Positions 6,953 through 14,257 of a stretch of DNA of 14,825 bases are shown here, in pieces. This stretch comes from JBBIOI01 sp037443425 (GTDB taxonomy: Bacteria > Desulfobacterota > BSN033 > UBA1163). How positions within the stretch are numbered: position 1 is the stretch's first letter; every line of letters begins with the position of its first letter. The notes beneath the pieces were generated by a model. It was not told the origin of the DNA, made no database searches, and saw nothing but the letters and a program-made list of their open reading frames with translations. The stretch spans positions 1-14,825 of the forward strand of contig JBBIOI010000084.1 in assembly GCA_037443425.1 (NCBI GenBank). The letters run 5' to 3'. Made by a program: the position numbers and the translations under genes.

Positions 6953-7700
6953 AAATTGGATTATGACAAGAAGAAACGTATTTAGTTTCTTCGAAATCCT
7001 ATTTTGGCCTGTAGTTGGTTTCTTCTCGGTAGGGCTTCTCACCCATTTTTTGAGGTTAGATCAAAATATGGCAGGCTTTATCCTTGTGGGGATAATCTCA
7101 ATGAGTATTATTCAAGTATGTCAGATTGATGTGGCAGAGGCACTCCTTTATGATCTATGGGCAAAGTCAATGAAACACATATTTATTGCTCCAGTACACC
7201 CCTATCATTTGATTTTAGGTTCATGGCTTATAGGGATAATAAGATCATTTATTGTCTTTCTACTTCTATCCATGTTCAGTTACATTGCCTTTGGCTACAA
7301 TTTTTTTAAGCCTGGTATTTTACCAATCTTAACATTTCTCGGAGGTCTATTTCTTACCTCTGCATCAGTAGGAATTACAGTCTGTATTTTAGTGCTTGTT
7401 TTCGGATATAAGGCTGAGGTTGCTGCATGGTCTTTAAGTAGTCTTATGGCACTCGTATGCGGAATATATTATCCTATCCATATACTTCCTTTCCCCCTGC
7501 CAGAGATTGCAAGGGTTATTCCATTAACATATTTTCTCGAATATTTTAGGTCTTTTTATGGATATGAGATGAATTTAAAAGATACCTTGACGCTTGGATT
7601 TGGACTTGCCCTGGTATATCTTTTTCTTGAGGCACTTCTATTTAAATTGGTACTTAAAAGGGCAAGAAGAAATGGTATACTTCTTAAACTTTCAGAATGA
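6897..7700 (+). CDS. ABC-2 type exporter, permease subunit
   Basis: This is the membrane partner of the preceding ATPase, about 267 residues, the usual size for NodJ/DrrB-like ABC-2 permeases (PF01061 type). About six hydrophobic segments are visible, including FFEILFWPVVGFFSVGLL, MAGFILVGIISMSIIQV, LILGSWLIGIIRSFIVFLLL and VALVCGIYY-like blocks. The C-terminal part has the family's IPLTYFLEYFRSFYGY motif before the last membrane segment. The ATG at 6897 overlaps the ATPase gene by 56 bases and has a weak Shine-Dalgarno. A TTG at 6912, GTG at 6945 or ATG at 6963 are possible, but the basic amphipathic LQKALIQIWAFVIKNW segment is typical of the family and favours an early start. The gene ends 2 bases before the converging isomerase-like gene. 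Confidence 0.88.
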   Translation: MYSSNLQKALIQIWAFVIKNWIMTRRNVFSFFEILFWPVVGFFSVGLLTHFLRLDQNMAGFILVGIISMSIIQVCQIDVAEALLYDLWAKSMKHIFIAPVHPYHLILGSWLIGIIRSFIVFLLLSMFSYIAFGYNFFKPGILPILTFLGGLFLTSASVGITVCILVLVFGYKAEVAAWSLSSLMALVCGIYYPIHILPFPLPEIARVIPLTYFLEYFRSFYGYEMNLKDTLTLGFGLALVYLFLEALLFKLVLKRARRNGILLKLSE

Positions 7701-7702
7701 GA

Positions 7703-8497
7703 TTATAGTTTCTCCCACATCATTTTTATCTTTTCTTTACTTATTCTAAGGTAATCTCTATCTCTTGAGAAGACTTCAAGCGTTATCGTTTCATCATATT
7801 GAATCTTCTTTAATTCCTTAAATATCTTTTCAAATTCAATCACCCCAGCACCTATTGGAAGATGGTTATCCTCTTTCCCAAAATTATCATTGGCATGAAT
7901 GTGAATAACTTTTTTTGGATAAGAATGAATAAAATCAATAGATATATTCTTTTTGGGATTAATATTTGCGTGTCCAAGATCGAGTGCTAAAAAGGTTTCA
8001 GGTAAGAGATCAAAGATTTCTTTGAAATCTTTTGGATCGGATAGAAAATTTGATTGTGAGAACATATTCTCCAGACAGATTTTTATGTCAAGCTCTTTTG
8101 ATCTTTTCAGTATAATTTCAATTGACTCGATTGTATATTTTTTTACTCTATCAAGTACAAACTTTCCCAAACCAGTAATATATCCTGAATGAAGCACGGC
8201 CTTTTTAACACCCAATTCTGATAGGACATCAAGGGCTTTTAAGTTTTCTTCTAAAGATGCCTTACGTATACTCTTATATAGATCAGTAGTAAAAACGAAG
8301 GTAGGAAGATGTCCAATAACGTCCATATTATAATATTTAAGGAGATCAATGATAGCGGTCTTTTGTTGGATTATCTTTTCTGGAGTCGCTTCTGGTGCAT
8401 CCATTGAAATTTCTATATAATCAAAATTTAGTTCTCCAATCTCTTTAATCTCATTCAATATTGGTTTTACAGGGAAATTCATTGCTCCATATTTCAT
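7703..8497 (-). CDS. Sugar phosphate isomerase/epimerase-like TIM barrel (AP endonuclease family 2 fold)
   Basis: This 264-residue protein has the xylose-isomerase-like TIM barrel fold (PF01261), used by sugar isomerases, epimerases, myo-inositol enzymes and endonuclease IV. Likely metal ligands are visible at the ends of strands: Glu143 in CLENMF, Asp173 and His176 in LALDLGHA, His199/His201 in HIHANDN, His212 in NHLPIGAG, and Glu241 in TLEVFSRD. The HLPIGAGVIEFEKIFKEL block is typical of the isomerase/epimerase branch and not of endonuclease IV. The start has a strong GAGGAG ribosome binding site at about 8504-8509. It is the last gene of the minus-strand run that begins at 12116, with a 20-base gap to the gene above. 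The substrate is not evident. Confidence 0.85.
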   Translation of the reverse strand: MKYGAMNFPVKPILNEIKEIGELNFDYIEISMDAPEATPEKIIQQKTAIIDLLKYYNMDVIGHLPTFVFTTDLYKSIRKASLEENLKALDVLSELGVKKAVLHSGYITGLGKFVLDRVKKYTIESIEIILKRSKELDIKICLENMFSQSNFLSDPKDFKEIFDLLPETFLALDLGHANINPKKNISIDFIHSYPKKVIHIHANDNFGKEDNHLPIGAGVIEFEKIFKELKKIQYDETITLEVFSRDRDYLRISKEKIKMMWEKL

Positions 8498-8517
8498 ATT
8501 TTTCTCCTCAAGACTTG

Positions 8518-9861
8518 TTATTTAGTTTTCCTACCAATTGCCTTTTTTGCCTCTTTAACCCATATTTTGATCTTTGAGACTCTTGGTATAGATTTTTGTG
8601 GATTGAGTATCTTTAATCTATTGAAAAGACTTTGAGGATTTTCGGATGCCAGAGAAGAAACGGAATAAATACCCGCACTTTCCAATAATTTTAAATTCTC
8701 AATTCCAATCCCTTTAAGAAGAACAATTTTTGACTTTTCTATCCATTGATTTAGTTCCTCCTTTGGAATTAGAAGTCTTAGCGCAAGTTCCTCTCTTTCT
8801 TTCTTCTCTTTAGTTTTTCTAACCAGGTCTTCTAGGGTAAAGATACCTACCTTTGGAAGTTCCTCTCGATATCGCAATTCAATCCAGTAGGCATCCTTTA
8901 GGCGAGGATAATATGAATCAACCGTTTTTTTATCTATCTGGCTAAAGATCAGAACTGAAAAGCTTATAATAAGAATTACTGTTAAGATTTTCAAACTAAA
9001 ACCCGTTTTTTTATCTTTATTTATCAAATAGCTATCTTCCTCCCAGGATCTTTTAAAGCGAAAAAGCGAAATAAATTCATACATCACATATACTTCAATA
9101 GTAAAAGGTGGAAAGCCTAAGAATCCGAGATAAGGCATTTCAAACCCTTTTAAATCCTCGAAGAAAGGCACTGTATAAATCCACTTTGATAAGGCCCAGA
9201 AGTTCCAGAATTCCCACAAAAACCCGCATATTAGTCCTGCGATTAGTAGACGGTATATCTTTCCTGGATTTCCTTCTTCGATTTGCCTTAATAAAGACCT
9301 GCTTCCAAATTTATAATTAAAAGGTTCAAGAAGAAATATGAATCCTACCCATATGAGGGAGAAAAAATAGCGTGGAATAAGTATCGAGGATGCAATACAA
9401 AATACACCAATGATAATAAGTATTTTGTGTTTCTCTGGATTTAATTTAAATTTTTTAGACTTTGTGTTTTTAAAAAATCCTAATGTTTCTAAAAATTCTG
9501 TTGTTTCAAAAAGAGCAGGAAGCACAGTTCCATAGGCAACCGAATAACCTATCCAGCGTTCTCCGATTGAATGTGGAAGGTTTATATAATACCAGTTTTC
9601 TAATGAAAGATTTGCTCCTTCAAAAATTAACCATATAAAGATTGACCATGGAATCATAAGGAAAAATTCTCTGGTGCGATTAAATATTAAAGAATTACCT
9701 TTTAAATAATAGATAATTGCATCAATTATTAGGATATATGACCACCAGGAGAAACAGTAAAACCAGCTATAAAAAGGATCTACCTTTTTAAAAAGGAAGA
9801 ATTCAGAAACAGACAGTGTGATTATTCCAATAATACCATGGAAAGGAAATTCTTTTTTCAT
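8518..9861 (-). CDS. Polytopic membrane protein with C-terminal DUF4332-like helix-hairpin-helix domain
   Basis: This 447-residue protein has about eight hydrophobic segments in the first 310 residues (near 8-24, 33-53, 66-82, 105-120, 147-180, 203-225, 250-268 and 291-307). A soluble tail follows. The membrane part is rich in Trp, Phe and Tyr and has repeated acidic-aromatic motifs: LIFEGANLSLENWYY, GFLWEFWNFWALSKW, and GFEMPYLGFLGFPPFTIE. Residues about 333-420 hold two helix-hairpin-helix-like repeats, PKVGIFTLEDLV and LKGIGIENLKLLESAGIYSV, as in DUF4332. I do not recognise the membrane domain by name. No Shine-Dalgarno precedes the ATG, which starts 13 bases after the amidase stop, so translational coupling is likely. 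A role in sensing or scaffolding is only a guess. Confidence 0.75.
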   Translation of the reverse strand: MKKEFPFHGIIGIITLSVSEFFLFKKVDPFYSWFYCFSWWSYILIIDAIIYYLKGNSLIFNRTREFFLMIPWSIFIWLIFEGANLSLENWYYINLPHSIGERWIGYSVAYGTVLPALFETTEFLETLGFFKNTKSKKFKLNPEKHKILIIIGVFCIASSILIPRYFFSLIWVGFIFLLEPFNYKFGSRSLLRQIEEGNPGKIYRLLIAGLICGFLWEFWNFWALSKWIYTVPFFEDLKGFEMPYLGFLGFPPFTIEVYVMYEFISLFRFKRSWEEDSYLINKDKKTGFSLKILTVILIISFSVLIFSQIDKKTVDSYYPRLKDAYWIELRYREELPKVGIFTLEDLVRKTKEKKEREELALRLLIPKEELNQWIEKSKIVLLKGIGIENLKLLESAGIYSVSSLASENPQSLFNRLKILNPQKSIPRVSKIKIWVKEAKKAIGRKTK

Positions 9862-9874
9862 GATAGATATAATT

Positions 9875-11284
9875 CTATATAGGAGGTCTTTTTAAATGCC
9901 ATCCAGTTGACTGTTCATATGCATAGGCTGCATTTAAAATAGTTGTTTCTCCTAAAGGTCGAGCAATTAATTGTAATCCAATAGGAAGTTGATCTTTTGA
10001 GAATCCACAAGGGATACTTATCGCTGGAAAGCCATTTAGATTAAAAGGCCTTGTATACTGAGTTAAAAGAGAGATAACATTTGTTCTTTCACCATTTACC
10101 ACTAAAGAGCTTGCTCCTTTCGGGAAAGCAGCAACTGGAACAGTTGGGGTAGCAAGAAGATCTATGTCTTTTAAAAGCTCCAAACTTTTACGGTAAAAAA
10201 GGGTCCTTGCACGTTGAGCCTGTATATAATCGTTTGCACTTATAAATATACCTGCCTCAAGCCTGATCCTAACAGAAGGATATATCCTTTCACCATTTTT
10301 TCTTAAAAGTTCGCTATGATAATTTGTTGCCTCGGCCATCTGAATAATACTCGCTATGGCCATACTGTAATGGTAAATCGGAAAGGATATTTCAGATATA
10401 ATTGCGCCGAGTTTTGCTAACTGATTAATTGCATTTAAAAATATTTCTTTTACTTCGCTATCGAGAGGTGTTTGGAAGATTTCTCTAAAAATACCAATAC
10501 GCAATCCTTTTATATCTCCTTTTAAAGATTTAAGATAATCATGGTCTTTAATATTTAATGAGGTAGGATCGTTTTTATCATATCCAGCAATTGAGCTCAA
10601 AATAAGGGCACAATCCTCAACTGTACGTGCCATAGGACCTGGATGATCCTGGCTCCATGCCAAGGCAGTCATTCCATATCGGCTAAGAAGTCCATAAGTT
10701 GGCTTAAATCCCACTATCCCACATAAGGCACTTGGTATCCTTATTGATCCTCCTGTATCACTACCAATCGCAAAGGCACATTGTCCTGACGAAACGGCAG
10801 AGGCGTTGCCTCCACTTGAACCACCAGCAATGAGGTTGGTATTCCAAGGATTATGCATATTTCCGTACTCTTCATTTTCGCCTGTAACTCCATAAGCAAG
10901 GGGATGAAGATTTAATTTTCCCAATAATATAGCCCCTGCACATTTAAGTCGAAACGCTATGGTACTGTCAATGTCGGGTATAAAATTTTCAAATATCTTT
11001 GTGCCGGATGTATTTTTTATGCCTTTTACATAGAATATATCCTTCAACCCATAAGGTATACCATTTAATGGACGGAATCTGCCATCTTTTATCTCTTTTT
11101 CCACCTTTTTTGCTTCGTCTCTAGCTTGATCATAGAGGATTGTAATAAATGAATTAAGCCTCGGTTCTGTGGAGTCAATCCTTGAAAGATACGCCTCTAC
11201 TACTTCAGTTGGAGAGATCTCTTTTTTATTTATCAAGCTTAAGAGTTTTGATATACCAAGATAGTGGATTTCTTTTAAACTCAT
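9875..11284 (-). CDS. Amidase-signature family amidohydrolase (GatA-like, probably not tRNA amidotransferase)
   Basis: This 469-residue enzyme hydrolyses an amide or related C-N bond. The Ser-cisSer-Lys triad is complete: Lys81 in YGLKDIF, cis-Ser156 in GGSSGG, and nucleophile Ser180 in SDTGGSIR. Spacing matches other amidases. It resembles GatA in general architecture, but the motif near the C-terminus reads QYTRPFNLNGFPAISIPCG, where true GatA has an Asp-containing DIFTVPANLAGLP block used in glutamine binding. That Asp is not visible. The upstream gene encodes a GatC-like small protein and overlaps it by four bases (ATGA), so the two probably form a complex, as AtzE and AtzG do. No gatB is in the window. 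A GatA function cannot be excluded without the rest of the genome. Confidence 0.85.
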   Translation of the reverse strand: MSLKEIHYLGISKLLSLINKKEISPTEVVEAYLSRIDSTEPRLNSFITILYDQARDEAKKVEKEIKDGRFRPLNGIPYGLKDIFYVKGIKNTSGTKIFENFIPDIDSTIAFRLKCAGAILLGKLNLHPLAYGVTGENEEYGNMHNPWNTNLIAGGSSGGNASAVSSGQCAFAIGSDTGGSIRIPSALCGIVGFKPTYGLLSRYGMTALAWSQDHPGPMARTVEDCALILSSIAGYDKNDPTSLNIKDHDYLKSLKGDIKGLRIGIFREIFQTPLDSEVKEIFLNAINQLAKLGAIISEISFPIYHYSMAIASIIQMAEATNYHSELLRKNGERIYPSVRIRLEAGIFISANDYIQAQRARTLFYRKSLELLKDIDLLATPTVPVAAFPKGASSLVVNGERTNVISLLTQYTRPFNLNGFPAISIPCGFSKDQLPIGLQLIARPLGETTILNAAYAYEQSTGWHLKRPPI

Positions 11285-11457
11285 AATTCTTCGAAATTTA
11301 ATGTCATAAAGGGTTCAAGATCTTTAAGATCCAATTCTTCTATCTTTTTTAGCTGGGGAAGTATCTTTTGAACATATGTAAAAAGTTCATCCAGATGTGT
11401 ATCATCTATATTTAAACCAAATGATTTTATCATTTCAATAAATATATCTTTATTCAT
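11281..11457 (-). CDS. GatC/AtzG-like small amidase partner
   Basis: This 58-residue protein (from ATG 11457) has the form of the GatC or AtzG small subunit: an N-terminal helix with a short turn (IKSFGLNIDDTHLDELFTYV), a long helix (ILPQLKKIEELDL), and an acidic LEPF tail. GatC-type proteins wrap around the amidase subunit and stabilise it. The overlap of its TGA with the amidase ATG (ATGA) fits translational coupling. A TTG at 11469 would overlap the stop of the preceding gene as TTGA, but the ATG has GAGAAGG just upstream and is preferred. It is shorter than GatC (about 95) and lacks the usual C-terminal stretch, which supports an AtzG-like role. Confidence 0.65.
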   Translation of the reverse strand: MNKDIFIEMIKSFGLNIDDTHLDELFTYVQKILPQLKKIEELDLKDLEPFMTLNFEEL

Positions 11458-11465
11458 CCGCCTTC

Positions 11466-12116
11466 TCAATTTTTAGGATAACCAACAGTTTGTGAAAGGG
11501 TTATCCTTTGATCATCTTTTAAGTTCATCGCCTTTGAAAGGGTAGGTTTATCAATCATTGCCCTAACAACAGTTGCGAGACCCTCCGAAGAACAGAAGAG
11601 ATATACATTCTGTGCAATAAAACCAGTATGTGCACCTGAGAAAAATTCTTTTTCTTCATCCCTTATTCTTGTCATTCTGGATAAATTTGATACATATATA
11701 AGATTAAGGGGGGCTTCTTTTACAAAATTTTGTCTTCCTGTTAAATGTCTAATGTCCTGAGGATTTATGAGTTTTAAAGCATGTTCTTTAGGAAGATATA
11801 AGAATAGGCCTTTGGCCATAGCAAGATAGATATCAATATCCTGACAATTCATTGCTGAGGGTGAGGTCCTGCCTCCTGATTCAGGACGATTGATTCCATA
11901 AGCAGCCCAAAGAAGATTTGATAGAACTTGGATGGGCAACTTTTCGGGGCTAAATTCTCTTGTAGACTTTCTATCTTTTAAAGCTTTCATGAGAGGTTTT
12001 CCTAAATCGGTCTGGGGGTCTGGTAGTTTTATGATATCTTGTGTAAAGCTGAAATGAGGATATGTTAAAGGCAATATCATTAAGGAAATTATGGAGAGTA
12101 TAAAGGCCTTTTCCAT
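11466..12116 (-). CDS. Exported nitroreductase-family flavoprotein (SagB-like)
   Basis: This 216-residue protein has an N-terminal signal sequence: a Lys, then hydrophobic FILSIISLMILPLTYP, with likely cleavage or anchoring before about residue 27. The mature part is a nitroreductase fold, normally an FMN-dependent oxidoreductase. Visible motifs are RKSTREFSPEKLPIQVLSNL (49-68), WAAYGINR, SGGRTSPSAMNCQDIDIYL (80-98), the helix FIAQNVYLFCSSEGLATVVR and the C-terminal TVGYPK. The pattern resembles the SagB/ThcOx-like dehydrogenase branch more than classic NfsB. An AAAGGG ribosome binding site precedes ATG 12116. It heads the five-gene minus-strand run. An extracytoplasmic flavoenzyme would need FMN delivered or loaded before export, for example by the Tat route, but no twin-arginine is visible. 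Confidence 0.82.
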   Translation of the reverse strand: MEKAFILSIISLMILPLTYPHFSFTQDIIKLPDPQTDLGKPLMKALKDRKSTREFSPEKLPIQVLSNLLWAAYGINRPESGGRTSPSAMNCQDIDIYLAMAKGLFLYLPKEHALKLINPQDIRHLTGRQNFVKEAPLNLIYVSNLSRMTRIRDEEKEFFSGAHTGFIAQNVYLFCSSEGLATVVRAMIDKPTLSKAMNLKDDQRITLSQTVGYPKN

Positions 12117-12134
12117 ATGAGTACCCTTTTTTTC

Positions 12135-12140
12135 ATTATA
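12135..12140 (-). promoter_or_regulatory. Candidate -10 box for the minus-strand operon 12116-7703
   Basis: On the minus strand TATAAT lies 18 bases above the ATG at 12116. No good -35 sits 16-18 bases further up, so support is weak. The expected transcription start near 12128 would include the AAAGGG ribosome binding site. Confidence 0.28.
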
Positions 12141-12213
12141 TATAACATTTTTCTATCGAGATTTAAATCAATTATTAAAAATATGAGGAATTAAAAATAT
12201 TGATATAAAAAGA

Positions 12214-12420
12214 CCTCTGAAAAAGTCTTTGAAAGACTTGAGAGGTAGAGTTTAAAAATCCTTTTTTAACAGTCATTGCGAGTACCCAGAGGGTACGTGG
12301 CAATCCAATGAAGTCATTGCGAGCCCGAAGGGCGTGGCAATCTCATAGGTTTCTTGCTTTGCTCGGAATGACTCTTTGGAAGAGATTGCTTCGGCTTTGC
12401 CTCGCAATGACAACCTGTGA
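12214..12420 (+). repeat. MITE-like repeat, copy 2, with two tandem hairpin units
   Basis: This fills most of the gap 12117-12587. Its head (12214-12235) is identical over 22 bases to copy 1. A degenerate AGAGGTAGAGTTTAAAAATCC-like end follows from 12241. Two hairpin units come next. Unit 1 pairs ATTGC (12275-12279) with GCAAT (12300-12304) and GTACCC with GGGTAC. Unit 2 pairs ATTGC (12316-12320) with GCAAT (12337-12341) and GCCC with GGGC. The right end has the opposite-strand arm GAGATTGC...CCTCGCAATGACA (12384-12412). The terminal inverted repeat seen in copies 1 and 3 is missing on the right. Two ORFs of 66 and 67 codons across it are repeat artefacts. Confidence 0.75.
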
Positions 12421-12529
12421 TCGTTCAATTTGTATAAGATGCATTGCTCAAAGGTTTTTTCCCCACTTACCAAATTTGAAAATATTTATAAATAATTTTT
12501 TAAAAGCCTAATAAAGTACAATGGACAAT

Positions 12530-12558
12530 TTGATATTTTTAATTTTTTTAATTAAAAT
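12530..12558 (+). promoter_or_regulatory. Promoter of the Smr-domain gene
   Basis: TTGATA (12530-12535) and TAAAAT (12553-12558) are separated by exactly 17 bases. Each matches consensus in five of six positions. Transcription would start near 12565, about 23 bases before the ATG and just above the TTGAGG ribosome binding site (12577-12582). Confidence 0.6.
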
Positions 12559-12587
12559 TTTACTATCTCCTAAGGCTTGAGGTTTTT

Positions 12588-13280
12588 ATGAAACCTCATA
12601 AATATTCTTTACGTATTAAATCTTTTGAGGATTTAAAATTCTTTATTGATACAGATTCTCTCCCCATATACAATCCTTTCGATTCAATAACTAAAGATGA
12701 AGAAATCACGCCTGAGATTGAGGAAGAGCTTTTTAAAAAGGCGATGGATGGTGTTAGACCCATCTTAGGGAAAAAAAGGATAGAGTCAAAATCAAAAGTT
12801 AAAAAGGTTCAAGAGCATTCCCTGAATAAGAAAGAAGAAGATGCACTAAGAAGGCTTGAAAATCTTATAAAATTTGGAGAGGGTTTTAATGTATCAGATA
12901 CGCCAGAGTATGTAGAAGGTACTGGGTATCATGTTCATCCAGAAATGGCAAGGCGTTTACATAAGGGAGACTTCTCTATACAGTCATTTGTTGACCTTCA
13001 CGGTTTAACAGTAGATGAGGCTAAAGATGTTTTCGATAATTTTATGAAATGGGCAACAACTAATGGTAAACAGGGACTTCTAATAATTCATGGTCGTGGT
13101 CTATCTTCGCCTTCTGAACCTGTATTAAAGCGGAAAGTAATTGAATGGCTTACAAGAGGTCCTTGGCGTAAATGGGTAATCGCATTTTCGAGCGCGAGAA
13201 AGTGTGATGGTGGTGCAGGTGCAACATATGTTTTATTAAGACTCAGGCCTGTTACAAAAAGATTTAAAATCAAAAACTAA
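12588..13280 (+). CDS. Smr-domain protein (MutS2 C-terminal type, SmrA-like)
   Basis: This 230-residue protein ends in a stand-alone Smr domain (about 132-222), a nicking-endonuclease or RNA-processing module also found at the C-terminus of MutS2. Diagnostic motifs are VDLHGLTVDEA (135-145), LLIIHGRG (164-171), and DGGAGATYVLLR (207-218). The SSARKCDGGAGA block is typical of the SmrA/YdaL branch. The N-terminal 130 residues are charged and probably partly disordered, with a lysine-rich stretch near 61-83 that could contact nucleic acid. The Smr domain lacks an attached MutS2 ATPase. It has its own promoter and a TTGAGG ribosome binding site five bases before the ATG. It converges on the nitroreductase gene with a 4-base gap. 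Confidence 0.88.
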   Translation: MKPHKYSLRIKSFEDLKFFIDTDSLPIYNPFDSITKDEEITPEIEEELFKKAMDGVRPILGKKRIESKSKVKKVQEHSLNKKEEDALRRLENLIKFGEGFNVSDTPEYVEGTGYHVHPEMARRLHKGDFSIQSFVDLHGLTVDEAKDVFDNFMKWATTNGKQGLLIIHGRGLSSPSEPVLKRKVIEWLTRGPWRKWVIAFSSARKCDGGAGATYVLLRLRPVTKRFKIKN

Positions 13281-13284
13281 ACTA

Positions 13285-13935
13285 TTAAATCCATCGAACA
13301 AAATTTTCAAGATTATCTCTTGGCGATTTAAATTTATTAATAGGTGATTCATTATCCGGGTATCCAAGGGCGATGCCAATAATAACCTTTTTGCTTTCCG
13401 GGATATTTAGAAGATCTTTTATCTCATCTTCATAGGCTGTAATAAGGGCTATTGGACATGTTGACAATCCAAATCTATGTGCAATAAGAATAAAATACCC
13501 TAAAAGAACACCTATGTCTATAAGACGTTCTTTTGGAAATGAATCATCCAAACATATTAAAATTGCTACTGGTGCCCCATAAAAATTACAACTTCCCTCA
13601 TTTATAAATTGGTTAGCGTCAACCTTCATCTGTTCAAAAAAAGGTTTCATCATTTGAAGTGTCTTTGCACCTCTTTTGCCAAATATTTTGGGGAGGGGCT
13701 TTACATTACCAGGACCACAAGAAATCCTTCTCTCCCTGTAAGCCTTAAGTAGAACTCGGCTTAGCCTTTCCTTTTCTTCTCCTGCGACAACAATAAACTC
13801 CCACGGTTGAAGATTTATTGCAGAGGGTGCTTTAATAGATAGTTTTAGAATCTCTTCAATGATTTCTTTTGGGATAGCTTGAGGTTTAAAGGCCCTTGCG
13901 CTTTTTCTTTCTTCTATAATTTCTATTAAATCCAT
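13285..13935 (-). CDS. Nitroreductase family protein (cytoplasmic, FMN-dependent)
   Basis: This 216-residue flavoprotein would reduce nitro, quinone or enone compounds using NAD(P)H in the cytoplasm. Family motifs are ERKSARAFKPQAIPKEIIEE (9-28), APSAINLQPWEFIVV (36-50), APVAILICLDD, and the C-terminal GIALGYPD. A central segment (about 70-115, including LPKIFGKRGAKTLQMMKPF) is the usual variable cap helix region. The ATG at 13935 is preceded by GGAG and AAGG (TGGAGATTAAGG). A TTG start at 13983 would add 16 residues of no family character and has no ribosome binding site. It has no signal peptide, in contrast to the other nitroreductase-fold protein of this window. Confidence 0.88.
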   Translation of the reverse strand: MDLIEIIEERKSARAFKPQAIPKEIIEEILKLSIKAPSAINLQPWEFIVVAGEEKERLSRVLLKAYRERRISCGPGNVKPLPKIFGKRGAKTLQMMKPFFEQMKVDANQFINEGSCNFYGAPVAILICLDDSFPKERLIDIGVLLGYFILIAHRFGLSTCPIALITAYEDEIKDLLNIPESKKVIIGIALGYPDNESPINKFKSPRDNLENFVRWI

Positions 13936-14000
13936 CCTTAATCTCCACTGTTTTTTAAAATCATAACAATTTAAGAATGTCAAGACAAGATCTTGAGACT

Positions 14001-14190
14001 TCTGAAAAAATTCTTAATAGATTGGGGAGGTAGGGTTCAAAACCCTTCGAATGCGGGCTTTTAATTTTTAAATTGCTAACAATCGATTGAGAAAAACCAA
14101 TAATTTTAAGGGGATTAATCAATAGTGCTAATCTATAAAAGGTATCCGCCCGAAGGCTTTTTCACCCCACCTCCCCACTATGAAAAGATT
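14001..14190 (+). repeat. MITE-like repeat, copy 3, with the best terminal inverted repeats
   Basis: TGGGGAGGTAGGG... at 14023-14049 and its partner at 14151-14177 form a 27-bp terminal inverted repeat with 23 matches. The element is 155 bp between outer ends. The flanks are also partly inverted (AAAAATTCTTAATAG on the left, CTATGAAAAGATTTTT on the right) and match those of copy 1. The interior (14060-14140) lacks the CATTGCGAG hairpin of copies 1 and 2, so the ends are conserved while the filling differs. No reading frame is present. Confidence 0.75.
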
Positions 14191-14257
14191 TTTAAATAAT
14201 TTTTAAGAGCTCTCATCTATGACGATGAGTGATGTAAATGACACCTTTATAAAGGTT

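Noticed and set aside
9875..11284. Naming the amidase gatA
   Set aside because: The Asp-containing glutamine-binding block of GatA is not visible, the partner is too short for GatC, and no gatB is nearby.
12271..12345. CRISPR array suggested by the tandem ATTGCGAG units
   Set aside because: Only two units, no unique spacers of constant length, and the same unit occurs singly elsewhere in opposite orientation. No cas genes are present.
12273..12511. Overlapping ORFs of 66 and 67 codons on opposite strands
   Set aside because: Both lie across the hairpin repeat; their open frames come from the GC-rich repeat sequence and they have no ribosome binding sites.
13936..13983. TTG start at 13983 for the nitroreductase
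   Set aside because: No ribosome binding site and no family-like sequence in the added 16 residues; ATG 13935 has GGAG upstream.
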